64,000 nt of DNA from Metaphire vulgaris (Eukaryota > Annelida > Clitellata > Crassiclitellata > Megascolecidae), in contig CM030832.1 in assembly GCA_018105865.1 (NCBI GenBank), positions 23,186,282 to 23,250,281 of the forward strand, in the 5' to 3' direction. How positions within the stretch are numbered: the stretch's first letter is position 1; every line of letters starts with the position of its first letter. Below the pieces are notes generated by a model that did no database searches, was not told where the DNA came from, and was given only the letters and a program-made list of their open reading frames with translations. A program made the position numbers and the translations under genes. Shown here piece after piece: positions 11,669 to 21,900 of this stretch.

Positions 11669-12060
11669 GTAAACCTGCGAAACCACCTCCGTCAAGTAAT
11701 TAATGTTCTTTTTCGTCCTGTTTCTTAGTACGCGGACGCGGTGTTGGCATCTCGTTATCATAGGCGGCGATCATGAGGTAAAGTAATCATTTCAGGTGCG
11801 ATTCGTTGAGAACTTGATGGAGTTTTCTGTCGAAACTGTGATGCTGGACGTAACTGGACGCAATTGTATATAATTGAGTGACATTTTCCGATATCAAACT
11901 TGTTTTGATAAATTATCTCTTTAAAACTAAACTATAGCTTTAGGTAATCTTTGGACTGGATATACCATGCAATGATGCTAATGACGACCTAAATGCGCAA
12001 CAAACCTAGAGTGATTTTAAAGTTGGCCTGTGGGAGAGCCACTAGGGGCGCAAACATCAG
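11669..12060. other. No gene seen
   Basis: Unremarkable AT-rich sequence. GAGCCACTAGGGGCG near 12036 recurs near 21425. Confidence 0.4.
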
Positions 12061-13156
12061 AAATCATGTGACTTGGCTCCTTTGCCACCATTCATTCTTG
12101 TTGAGGTTATAGATGAGCTAATTCCATTCCTCTTACTCATGATCAACAGCTCTTTGAGGGAAGGCTGCCTCCCTGACTCTCAAAAAGAGCTATTGTGTTG
12201 CCTGTCATTAAGAAGCCTGCTCTTGATCCTAGTGAGCCACTCAACTTTCGACCCATTTCCAACCTTTCTTTTCTCTCAAAAACCATTGAAAGGCTTATTT
12301 TATCACAAACGTTACACTATCTGAATACTGAAAACCTTCCTCCATCCACTCAATCTGGTTTCAGACGGTTTCACTCACCTGAAAAGACTCTTCTTAGAAT
12401 TCTTTCTGATGTCTACTCTGCCACTGACTTGCCTGGACTTATATTGCTTGCATGTTTTGATGTCTCAAGTGCCTTCGATTCGGTTGATCATGATATATTG
12501 TTGAAACGTCTCAAACTCTCATTTGGGATTTCTGATCAAGCCCTTCTGTGGTTTACATACTATCTCTCCAACCGTTCTCAAATGATTGTAATGGAGCATT
12601 CCCGCTTAAACTGGTTTGATGTTCCTTTTGGTGTTCCCCAAGGCTCCGTGCTTGGTCCTCTGCTGAACATACTCTATACTGCTGACCTTTGCTCTTTAAT
12701 TAGCTCGTTTGGCTTCACTGTGCACCTCTATGCTGATGACATTCAAATTTACCGACATTGCCCTCACTCTTCTCAGACTCAGCTCACTCAATCAATCAGT
12801 TGACAATGTAATTCCAACTCTTCGGGATTGGATGTTCTCCAATAGACTTCGACTGAACCCTGATAAAACTCAACTTATCTGGCTTGGTACTAAACATCTG
12901 CACTCAAACATTGAGTATGACTTACTGAACTCTCTCTTTCCTAATCTATCCTTCTCAAATTGTATCAAAAACCTTGGTATTTACTTTGACAGTAACTTGA
13001 CCTTCAAAGAGCATTTTGCAAGAATCTCTCGATCCTGCTTTTACCAACTTAGGCAAATTAGGGTCATTCGTTCTTCACTTGCTTTATCTGCAGCCAAATC
13101 TCTGGTTCATGCTTTTGTGGCTAGTAGGTTAGACTATTGCAATTCTCTTTATCATG
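12061..13156 (+). mobile_element. LINE (L2/CR1 group) reverse transcriptase fragment
   Basis: Two overlapping frames give most of the RT domain: NFRPISNLSFLSKTIERLI, TQSGFRRFHSPEKTLLRIL, FDVSSAFDSVDHDIL, GVPQGSVLGPLL and the catalytic YADD at about 12730. A frameshift near 12790-12800 is followed by LRLNPDKTQLIWLG, NLGIYFDSNL and SRLDYCNSLYHAT. It stops abruptly at 13156 where a tandem repeat begins. Neither the N-terminal endonuclease nor the 3' end is present. Confidence 0.9.
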
Positions 13157-13258
13157 CAACTAACGGTCCAAGAAGTGACGGTCCAGAAAGTGACAGTCCA
13201 GGAAGTGACGGTCCAGGAACTGACGGGACACCCAAATCCGCATATCGTGTTAGTTGCC
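13157..13258. repeat. 15-bp tandem repeat with inverted ends
   Basis: Four units of GGTCCAAGAAGTGAC and variants at 13167-13226, bracketed by GCAACTAAC (13157) and its inverse GTTAGTTGC (about 13248-13256). It interrupts the LINE just upstream and may be a very short foldback element. Confidence 0.6.
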
Positions 13259-14014
13259 CTGCAAAGAACGTCTGTCTTGCACCTAACATTCAAAAGCAAA
13301 AGCTAAACTCAAGAGCAACAGAATAATTAAATCAAAATAATGTCAAACACCTTTAAAATAACAAATAGAGTAAAATACATTTGGAGTCATTCCAACTTTT
13401 CAACTGTTCGTATTCTGAAGCTTGTTCGATTTCACCTAGACTGCCGTCCTATATATGTCGCTATGTATGCGTATGTCTATGTCTTCGTGTCTGACTTATT
13501 AACATTTGTGAAATAAAAATTCGATTTTCTCCCATTTCCACATGTTTGATGTTTTCGTCACGGATTAGCAGTATCATCTATTAGTTAAACTATTAATCCA
13601 TAACGTCCCATGGGTTGAAAGGTCATAGTGACAGATTCTGTGGTATTACTAATGAATTCCTACTATCTTGCTAATCAGAGGCATAATATTACAACATAAT
13701 ACCGAAACAAATCATGAATGCATAAAACTTCGAAATCCGGAATTTTTCATTCACTCTCCTGAAGTTCTTTTGCCCCTTAGAATAAGAGAATGGAATCAGA
13801 GTAACAAAGGCAAAACTTGAACAAAAACATTTGCCATGGACCTTAGGAGACATAGAAAATACGATTTTATCTAACATGTTAAAAATGTAAACGAATGCAA
13901 TTGAATGTAGTTTAATCTGGAATATTCATCTAGATTTAGATGATTCAAATAAAATTAAGCGAATTTATCGCTATACAATGTTCGATTAAAACTTGAAGGT
14001 AAATTGATTAGAAT
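13259..14014. repeat. Noncoding block, partly duplicated elsewhere
   Basis: No gene is seen. Bases 13765-13920 are a copy of 5770-5940, and 13880-14010 continues as a copy of the sequence at 4890-5040. Confidence 0.6.
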
Positions 14015-15044
14015 CGGTACTTTCCCGTTATCCGGACCCCACTGAAGAAATGCTTAGAAATGCTTAGAAAACAGAAGAGATATTAAGAAATGCGCTGAGA
14101 AATGCTTAGAAAACAGTTATGTGTATAATAAAGTTACATTTGAGATATTGGTGGCCAAAAATCCTTCACCGCACCGCTTCCAGTGGAAGTGATCATCGGG
14201 ATTCATCGCAATAAATTTAAGGTACTGACGCCATTTTTTCTTGTTCCGCCAGGGATCATCGTCACCGGAATAGTCACATATTATTATAATACAACCAACT
14301 TTACCAAAAATATAGGCTATCTTTTAATACTCTGAACAGTATATTCAACATCAACAATAGCTGTCATCGAATCAAAAGTCTGACAGTCTTTTTCTTCTAA
14401 CTTAAGTTCACTACTAATGTCTAGGCTAGCGACAGTTACTACAGACGCTAATCTACTACAAAAGTCACAACGCCAATAAAACATCAATTAATTAAGAAAA
14501 TTAAAATGTCCTGTAACACAGCATCAACATCGTCACGAAACTCTAATTAAAAGTTCACTAAGCAAAACTATTGGAAATAACACTTCTTAAAAGACAATTA
14601 ATTAAATCTAATCTAATGCACACAAATTCTGCTGATCGACATTTTCTTCCTTCTTCTCTAGTTAATCGGTTTTCATAACTCCTCGTCACGTGGTACAGAT
14701 CCTCGGCATCGATTGGCTGCTGATATGCGACTATTTATAGGTGACCTAGAAACGACCAATCCGAACGCTTTCGACTGCTTCTGTCGTCATAACATATGCA
14801 AATTAGATTCACAGCTGTTTAATCATTCTCATCCGCTTCACAGCTGTTTAATCATTCTCATCCGAAAATCTTCGAAAACCATCCGAAAATCTCATCGAAA
14901 TCGAAGATGTTCATCATACACTAATGCCACGATACCGCTTTTTGACGAAAGGGTCAACGCCAATTAAAAATTTCAAAATGTTCCGTCCCGCTAAGCATTT
15001 CTTTAGTGGGGTCCGGACTCCGGATAACGGGAAAGTACCAGAAT
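14010..15044. mobile_element. Inverted-repeat DNA transposon, AGAAT duplication
   Basis: The element spans 14015-15039. Its left end reads GGTACTTTCCCGTTATCCGG then ACCCCACTGAAGAAATGC. The right end is the same sequence inverted, with one 6-bp indel. AGAAT is duplicated on both sides (14010-14014, 15040-15044). The paralogous sequence near 5030-5045 reads straight across, which gives an empty site. A short minus-strand frame at about 14118-14330 (GCIIIICDYSGDDDPW, then KWRQYLKF and HFHWKRCGEGF) may be a transposase remnant. I cannot assign a superfamily; the 5-bp duplication excludes a standard hAT or mariner. Confidence 0.8.
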
Positions 15045-15319
15045 GTTTCTGCGCTATCAGAATAAAATTTTTTTCAGTCCCTGAAGCGTTCAATTTCCTG
15101 CAAAATAATGGACATACTAAAACTTATTCGAAATACAATGACTGTTAAACTTCCAAACTTTGGGGGGAGGGTCCATGGCTTTGTATGTGGGCATGTGCTA
15201 CCTTGGACACTGGTACTTCGGTCAGGGCGCGCGGATTTATACACTGTTATGATTGGCGTCACAACCGCTCACAATTATTACCGCTATCATCATCGTGATC
15301 ATAATTTTCGATTTCATTG

Positions 15320-15886
15320 TTATACCTGGACTAAAACATTACATTGGCTTAAAATAACTGAACGTATCCAATATAAGATAATAACACTTACATATAGCTC
15401 ACTTCAGTCATCAAAACCTGTCTACCTTAGATCACTATTAACCCCTCAGCCGCCTCGACCCACACGTTCATCATCTTACCTCACTCTGTCACGCCCACTC
15501 AATCAGTCATCCCTGAAAATTTGCAACCGTGCCTTCTCATACGCCTTACCTGAACTTTGGAACTCGATCCCAGCTTCCCTCCGCAGACTTGGACACTTTC
15601 AAACAATAAAATCTGATTCCTCATTTCCTATAATTCTCGCATTATCTCCTCAAGTCATCAGGTCTAAGCTTAAATCATTTTTTTTCTAAAATCATATCCT
15701 CCATAGCTGTAACAACCTAGCCTCACTGCCCTTTGGACGTTGACTATTGCCTGGCTGATAATATACCTTCCCCATAGCTATTTTAAGAGAGGCTGAGCGC
15801 CTAAGAATAGGCAGCTACTACTGTTGTGCTGCTTCCAAGGCGCTATAGAAATGCACGAGATTTTACTTTACTTACTTACTTACTGG
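15320..15886 (+). mobile_element. LINE 3' end, TTAC-tailed
   Basis: C-terminal LINE frame: LHWLKITERIQYKI, KPVYLRSLL, then NRAFSYALPELWNSIP and the lysine-rich end SKLKSFFF plus stop at 15689. A 3' untranslated end with AAGGCGCTATAGAAATGCACG and (TTAC)n at about 15865-15884 follows. It is 5'-truncated. Confidence 0.85.
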
Positions 15887-16422
15887 ACGTCGACAAACGG
15901 AGTCATGTGGACGGGATGAGCTGGTTTATCCTGTCCCAATTCCATAAACAATGTTATAACTAAAATAAAAAAGACAAATCCGGTAATGTAACAAAATTTC
16001 GGGAGGAAAGTCCGGTTTTTGACATCAACGCACGTATCAAGGGAGAAACTCAGTGGTGACCCAGAGCTCGACTTCACCCTGCCATACAAATAAAAATCCG
16101 CTTTAAAATCCAGAAAAACGCACACAATCTCTCACAGACCGCAGTCTATACAAGCGAATGAAGAATTTCCCATAATTCCTCGCGGATAAAGAGAGGGAGT
16201 AAGTAAAATTTCAAATGTCGTGGCAGTCCAATTAAAAGAATTTCTGTTTTGGAAGGATTGCGAGCAAGAATAGCCGACAAGGATGCATCGTGTAGCGCCA
16301 ACATTTATAGGCAGTGGCTAGAATGCGGGCATCCCGCATCGAAGATAATGCGGGCAGGTAGTGCTGATTGACGTGTTTATTTTGCCCGCATTCTTTGCAG
16401 GTACAACAACAACAACAACAAC

Positions 16423-16463
<41 letters not shown>

Positions 16464-16960
16464 TAATAATAATGCACTTTTATAGCGCCATGTATAATAC
16501 TTATAGGAATAGGAACTTTAATACTTAGAGGCAATTCCGAGTGAATGAAATCACTTGGAATGACACAATTACAATAAATACAGATTTCAGATGCTCGGTT
16601 TTATCCACATGCACAAAGTACAAATTTAAAATAATGCCTCAAAAATACACAAGTACATACATACAGTAATAATTAATGAAAATTTGTTCAGCAAACTCAA
16701 CATTCAATTGTAAAGGCAGCAATCGTAAAACATTACAAACTTATCACCCAAATGTACAAGCCAGTATAGTGGTGTGCATAATTAATAACGATAAATTATG
16801 CCTACAATTATTGCCAAAACTGGCGCCCAGACAAAACGGCTCAGACGCAACGGCGCAAAGAAAATTGAGAAAAAGACGTTTTGTCTTGCGCCGCTTTGAC
16901 CGGACACCGTTAAAACTACAGCTCATTGCTAAACTACTCGGCTGTCACTGATAAGTCAAA
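15887..16960. other. No gene seen; (TAA)n near 16.4 kb
   Basis: An imperfect (CAA)n(TAA)n microsatellite lies at about 16402-16474, followed by a LINE-like TTTTATAGCGCC end. No other feature is recognised. Confidence 0.5.
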
Positions 16961-18891
16961 ATGCTCGATGCAATACATACTGGAAGCTGTCAGCAAAAAC
17001 ACTTTCAGTGCAATCGGCTTAATGTCTCTTACGGCATTGGTCATGTGGCCCTCAAATGGTTCTCTTCATATCTCGATCGCCGTACACAATCCGTGCGTTG
17101 TTCCAACTCCAGCACTCACCCATCACACGTTATCTGCGGTGTCCCGCAAGGATCTGTTCTTGGACCCATCCTGTTTACCCTATACGTGGCTGACCTGATA
17201 CGTCCCATCCGTCAACATGAGCTCCAAGGACACTTGTATGCGGATGACACCCAGATATATGGAGGCTGCTGGCCCTCGGAGACGCTTGAGCGTCTTACTC
17301 GGTGTCTGGATGAGATGGCAGACTGGCTGAAGTCTTAACAGGCTCCAGCTCAATGTCGCCAAGACTGAGGTCCTCTGGCTTGCCACTGACCGGAATCAAC
17401 AACAGCTGCCGCGTTCCTGTATCAGGATTAACGATCTCGAGCTACGTCCAGTCACATCCGTACGGAACTTGGGTATTTATCTCGACAGTGCAGCGACGAT
17501 GAAGCTGCACGCAGCTAAGACCGTTGCTAGCTGCTTCGCCTCTCTCCGGCTGATCAAGAGCCTACGTCGGTCAGTCTCCCAAGCTGTCCTCAAGACGCTG
17601 GTCGTAGCTCTAGTCCTCACCATAATAGACTATGGAAATGCCGTTCTCGCTGGATTGCCTGCCTCTCTACTCTGCAGGCTGCAGTCAGTCCTGAATGGGG
17701 CCGCTCGCCTAATTCATCGGTCCGCGCGTTGCGAGCACGTCACTCCGCTACTTATTGATCTACACTGGCTGTCCGTGCCAGAGCGCATTAAGTTTAAACT
17801 ATCTAGTCTCGTTTATTGTTGCCTGCACGGAACAGGGCCGAACTATCTGGCGACCGAGTTGCGCAGCGTCTCGGATCTCGAAGGCCGTAGAATACTGAGA
17901 TCTTCCACTACGGCTGAACTGATTGTCCCTAGGACGTGTCTCGTCACTGTTGGTGATCGAGCTTTTCCGGTAGCTGCTGCGCGCGCTTGGAACTCGCTTC
18001 CTGCTGACATAGATTAGATTAGATTAGATAGTTCATTAATAGGCGCACTTTAGCACAAATGCGCCGCTGCTGATTGGTCAAAGAATAATGTTTTAAGTCT
18101 TGTAAGGAAAACGTCTCGAGAGGTGGTATTGTCCCGTAGCTCCGCTGGGAGAGCATTCCAGTAGTAAAGCCCTAGCGTCCTAAATGAACGATCGCCAATC
18201 TTTGTGCTGGTTCGAGTAGTGACCAAAGTTCTTGTGTTATCTGATCTGAGCCCGAACGGTCTGTGCATCGACCTCAACTGCTTACATTCACAGGAAAGGT
18301 ATTCCGGTGCCTCTCCTCGGAGACACCTATCGACGATGGAAATGATCTTAAAAATCAGTCTCTGCTTGATCGGAATCCAATGCAATTCGCGTAGAACCGG
18401 TGTGATAAGCTGGTTCCTCTTTGTGTCTGTTAAAAGGCGGGCTGGAGCATTCTGCACCACCTGAAGGCGCTGAATTTGTGTTTTGCTGATTTGTACCAAC
18501 AAGCTATTACAGTAGTCCAGTCTTGTACTTACAAGTGCATGAACTAACACCTTTGCCGCTTCTTGTGTCAAAGTAGGTATTATCGATCTCAATTTCCGTA
18601 GTTCGCCGAAACTGCTTGCAACAACCTTGTTGACATGCTGAACCATTGTCAGATTTTCATCCAACATAACACCTAGATTTCGTACAACTTTAGAACGGAA
18701 GATTTCAATCGATCCAATACTGATTTTACTGCAGACATCCACGAGTCTCCGTCACTCGACACATTCAAGAAACGCCTCAAGTCCTGGCTATTCAGAACTA
18801 GTTACTGTATTTAGTTATTTAGTTATGTAATGTGTTCGCGCAGTCTGTCGACTAGTCACCACATTAATCTTGACTTTACTTACTTACTTAC
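16961..18891 (+). mobile_element. LINE (L2/CR1 group) split by a nested LINE
   Basis: Reverse transcriptase from KWFSSYLDRRTQSV through GVPQGSVLGPILF and YADDTQIYGG (about 17235) to the C-terminal AARAWNSLPADI. The frame is cut at 18010 by an inserted LINE. It resumes at 18739 with HESPSLDTFKKRLKSWLF and a stop near 18813, then (TTAC)n at 18878-18889. Removing the insert restores the codon for isoleucine-histidine. A stop codon at 17336 separates two of its frames. It is the same family as 10871-11668. Confidence 0.9.
18001..18738 (-). mobile_element. Nested LINE 3' end with 10-bp target duplication
   Basis: The insert is 18011-18728 on the minus strand, flanked by CTGCTGACAT and CTGCAGACAT, a 10-bp duplication with one mismatch. 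The 5'-truncated frame reads VRNLGVMLDENL, RLDYCNSLLVQI, LHWIPIKQRLIFKI, PEYLSCE, NALPAELRD and LKTLFFDQ, and the tail is (ATCTA)n-like at 18011-18029. The frame is open for 230 residues, which suggests a fairly recent insertion. Confidence 0.9.
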
Positions 18892-19240
18892 TAGAGCGTC
18901 CCGTTCTCAGGCGATAGGATTTTTTTCTAGTTAAGTGACCGATCGAGCTTTCGGGGACCTATTGCTGGTTTGGAAGTGAACTGCCGTTCTTACGCGGACG
19001 AATTGTGGCTAGTCGTTTTGACGCTGACTTTGCCGTCATAAAATCGCCTCTACAGAAGAGTTATTTTTAGTCGGAGAAACAAAATTTTCACCGATCTGGG
19101 CTTTCCCAAAATAACCACTGGTTATAACCTCCTAGCTTAGCGTATACTTTGTCTTTTTACATGAATATTATTAAAACTTAATTAATCAAAATTAGCACAC
19201 ATTTACATTATTAATAAGCGCTAATTAAATAGATTTAATT
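18892..19240. other. No gene seen
   Basis: AT-rich spacer between two LINE fragments with TTAATTAA-rich stretches near 19170-19250. Confidence 0.4.
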
Positions 19241-19823
19241 AATTAACTGTATTAACATTGAATTGAGAAAAATATCTGAATGGTTTAAATTAAATAAATT
19301 AGCCATAAACCTTACCAAAACCAACTATGTTTATTTTTATCCTAAAAACAAAAGTATCCCAACAAATTTGATGCAAATTATCATGGATGATAACATTATA
19401 TCACAAACATCCTCTACAAAATTCCTGGGAATTATAGTAGATCAAAATCTAAACTTTAATAAAGAAAACTCAAATATGCTAGCTAATAAAATATCAAAAA
19501 ATTTAAATATATTCAAACATATAAAAACATTTCTGAACACCAATGCTCTGCAAAAACTGTATTACAGCTTAATACATCCACACTTAATTTATGGTATTAT
19601 TATTTGGGGAAATAATTATAAAACAGTAACAGAAAAATCCAGATTTTACAAAATAAATCAGTTAGGTTAATTTTTAAAGACCATAATTATATTAACAAAC
19701 AAATCTATTTTATAGGCATAATATTTAAAAAATTGAAAATATTCATAAATATCAAGCATCAATTTTCATATTTAAATAGTCTTGCCCTGATCAGCCTCCC
19801 CCCGAAACCACTTTTCATTCCAA
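19241..19823 (+). mobile_element. AT-rich LINE, ORF2 C-terminal half, part 1
   Basis: The frame EWFKLNKLAINLTKTNYV, then KFLGIIVDQNLNF and LYYSLIHPHLIYGIIIWGNN is the region downstream of the RT catalytic core in non-LTR retrotransposons. It differs from the L2/CR1 copies in base composition and motif wording. Part 2 lies beyond the Helitron at 20544. A related minus-strand copy lies at 51.0-51.8 kb. Confidence 0.8.
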
Positions 19824-20543
19824 CTACGATGCTCGCTTCGCTCGCAATGCAGGATAATACTATTGTGGAGAATTTGCATTTCTCGTCTATTGTTAGCAGC
19901 TACTGGAATATACCGTCATTGCCGCACGTCTACAGGCAGTGTTGCCAGTGTACTTTTAACCCAATCTGGTTTTTGGGTCTCGTTTGGTTGTTTGTTTTTT
20001 TGGCGGAATCTGTTTTCGGAGTCTCGCTTCGCTCGCAGTGCAGGATAATACTAATCCAATACCTATACCTAATAGGCTAATACCCAATCATTGAATTCAT
20101 GCTGAACAACGTTTCAATGATGTACTGTACATACGCCACCTAGCCAAGCTCTGCGCCACGTAATAATTAGGCCTATGTACGTTAAAATCACGCAACTGTG
20201 ACCATTTGTGACGCTGTACACGTATTTTTTTGTGTACGTTAAAATTTTCTATTACGCCCACCAACGCATCGCGACACATTATGACGCTGCAATGAACAAT
20301 TGAACATACGCTTCGTCAAACGCTTCTTCGACTAAACCGTTTGGTTACCAATAGCAACGTCGTCTTCGAACATCGCCCACCAACGCATCGCGACGTTGAC
20401 AGAACAATTAAACGTACGCTTCGTCAAACGCTCGCCCACCAACGCATCGCGACGTAAGGACTAAACCGTCTACCAATAGTCAACCAATCAGAACGCTTGA
20501 AGGTAACAGAGAGACATACAGATAAGGATCTTAATATTATAGA
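19824..20543 (-). mobile_element. Helitron-type element inside the AT-rich LINE
   Basis: Same family as 7200-7752. On the minus strand it starts TCTATAATATTAAGATCC next to an A and ends with the GCGAGCGAAGCGAGC structure followed by GTAG in place of CTAG. The flanking base is T. A second copy of the terminal structure at about 20021-20040 shows an internal or tandem rearrangement of the 3' end, with about 190 bp of unrelated sequence between the two. Confidence 0.7.
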
Positions 20544-21278
20544 TTCCTTAATAAACTCCTACCTCCATTCTTCTACTTAAGCTATTTTCTTGACAAAACC
20601 AATATTTCTTATGTAAAATCACTTAGAAATAGCAGTAACCTCCATATCCCTTTTGCCTCATCAACAACTAGACTATTTACTATTAAATTTTCAGGTCCAA
20701 GAATTTGGAATAATCTACCCTCACACATTAAGAATTATAATAATCTTTCTTTATTTAAATATAATGTTAAAAAATTTCTTATACTAAATCAAGAATAATA
20801 ACTTAAACCAAATAATTGATATAACTCTTATTAATCTATATGGATTTTAATTACATTTCTATTAAGGAATATATATCTAGCACATTACTTTGAACGTCTC
20901 TTCTACATCTACGGGTAATCTAACTTACACTTACCTACACTTTCACTACAGTCACACATATTAATTATTTTTCTACCATCTAAGTATTAACTTTTTATTG
21001 GGATAACCACCTTACGAGATTTTTATCCCTTAGGTTATCCCTCACTCATTGTAATATACTTTGATCAATCTCTGATCAGCTATTTGGCTATCGCTTTCTT
21101 TGTTAAATTATAAACTTAATTAGTTAGTTACTTAATTAATTTGTTATTTGATTTTAATTTGGATCTTTTGCTAGTATAAGTTAGTTAAGTATTCTTTTTC
21201 TGTTTGCATCATTATGTATCTCTAATTATGATGCTGGTTTTGAGAGATAAAATAAAATAAATTGATTGATTGATTGTA
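20544..21278 (+). mobile_element. AT-rich LINE, part 2 and 3' tail
   Basis: The frame resumes directly after the Helitron: LNKLLPPFFYL, TTRLFTIKFSGPRIWNNLPS and KKFLILNQE with a stop near 20800. A long untranslated 3' end follows, and the tail (ATTG)n at about 21262-21277. Taken with part 1 it shows that a Helitron landed in a LINE reading frame. Confidence 0.8.
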
Positions 21279-21349
21279 AATTATTAACTAGCAAGTTATA
21301 CAGTTAAGTAACATTTAATAAAGATAGAAAATAAATAATAATAATAATA

Positions 21350-21525
21350 TTCTCGCTATCTGTGGTACATGGTCGCCACACTAGCATGATTTCCAGTGGC
21401 TTAGAAGGCATTACTGCGCGCGTGAAAGCCACTAGGGGCGATAACTGGGCTTGAACCATCTTCGTCAGCCGGCCGCTCCAGCGCGTAATCCACTCTTTCT
21501 TGCTTGGGAGTGAACCAATCTACAG
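21350..21525 (-). repeat. Possible tRNA-like SINE fragment
   Basis: The minus strand contains GGTTCAAGCCC, a good RNA polymerase III B box, with a plausible A-box region about 40 bp upstream (GTGGATTACGCGCTGG). The adjoining CCACTAGGGGCG is repeated near 12036. No tail or target duplication was resolved. Confidence 0.35.
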
Positions 21526-21714
21526 AAAGCAAAATTTCTCAAACTATGCTAAGATGACTAATTAATTATTTTGCATACGATCAATTCCTAATTGAAACGC
21601 TGCCGCCAGTTTTAGAGCGTTATCAAATCAGTTTTCGTCAAATATAATTTTGACTTCCGTTATTTTATTAGATTGATGATTAGAAATAGGCGTTCGTCAG
21701 GATTTAAAACTTAC

Positions 21715-21793
21715 GCTGAAATGCAAACAACTGAATCAGAAGAATGGCCACAAGGAAAATCATCAGCCAAATACGTTTGAGTCCGTTCACCAT
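21715..21793 (-). CDS. First exon, N-terminal membrane segment (copy 1)
   Basis: Minus-strand ATG at 21793 opens MVNGLKRIWLMIFLVAILL, ends ...FAFQ, and meets a GTAAGT donor (CAG C|GTAAGT, phase 1). The basic N-terminus followed by a 17-18 residue hydrophobic core fits a signal peptide or a type II signal anchor. A TATA-like CATATAAAAGAC lies about 100 bp upstream. A second exon of the same design at 26265-26344 shares both the peptide (GL-x-R-x-WLMI...ILL-x-QL) and the upstream sequence. No downstream exon could be linked, so the protein is unknown. Golgi type II enzymes and small receptors both begin like this. Confidence 0.5.
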
Positions 21794-21879
21794 TGTGAAT
21801 CTCAGTACGACCAGCGGATGAATGGAGATGTTCAGGATCGCAAGCCTTCCACGTCGACAGTCAATGAATCCACGAAACT

Positions 21880-21900
21880 CCGAAGCCGTCTTTTATATGA
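21880..21900 (-). promoter_or_regulatory. TATA-like box upstream of copy-1 exon
   Basis: On the minus strand CATATAAAAGAC lies about 95-105 bp before the ATG at 21793, a reasonable spacing for a core promoter with a short 5' leader. Confidence 0.4.

Noticed and set aside
15255..15330. Hydrophobic plus-strand stretch like a membrane helix
   Set aside because: Low-complexity ATT/ATC-rich DNA in a frame closed by nearby stops; it merges into a LINE fragment.
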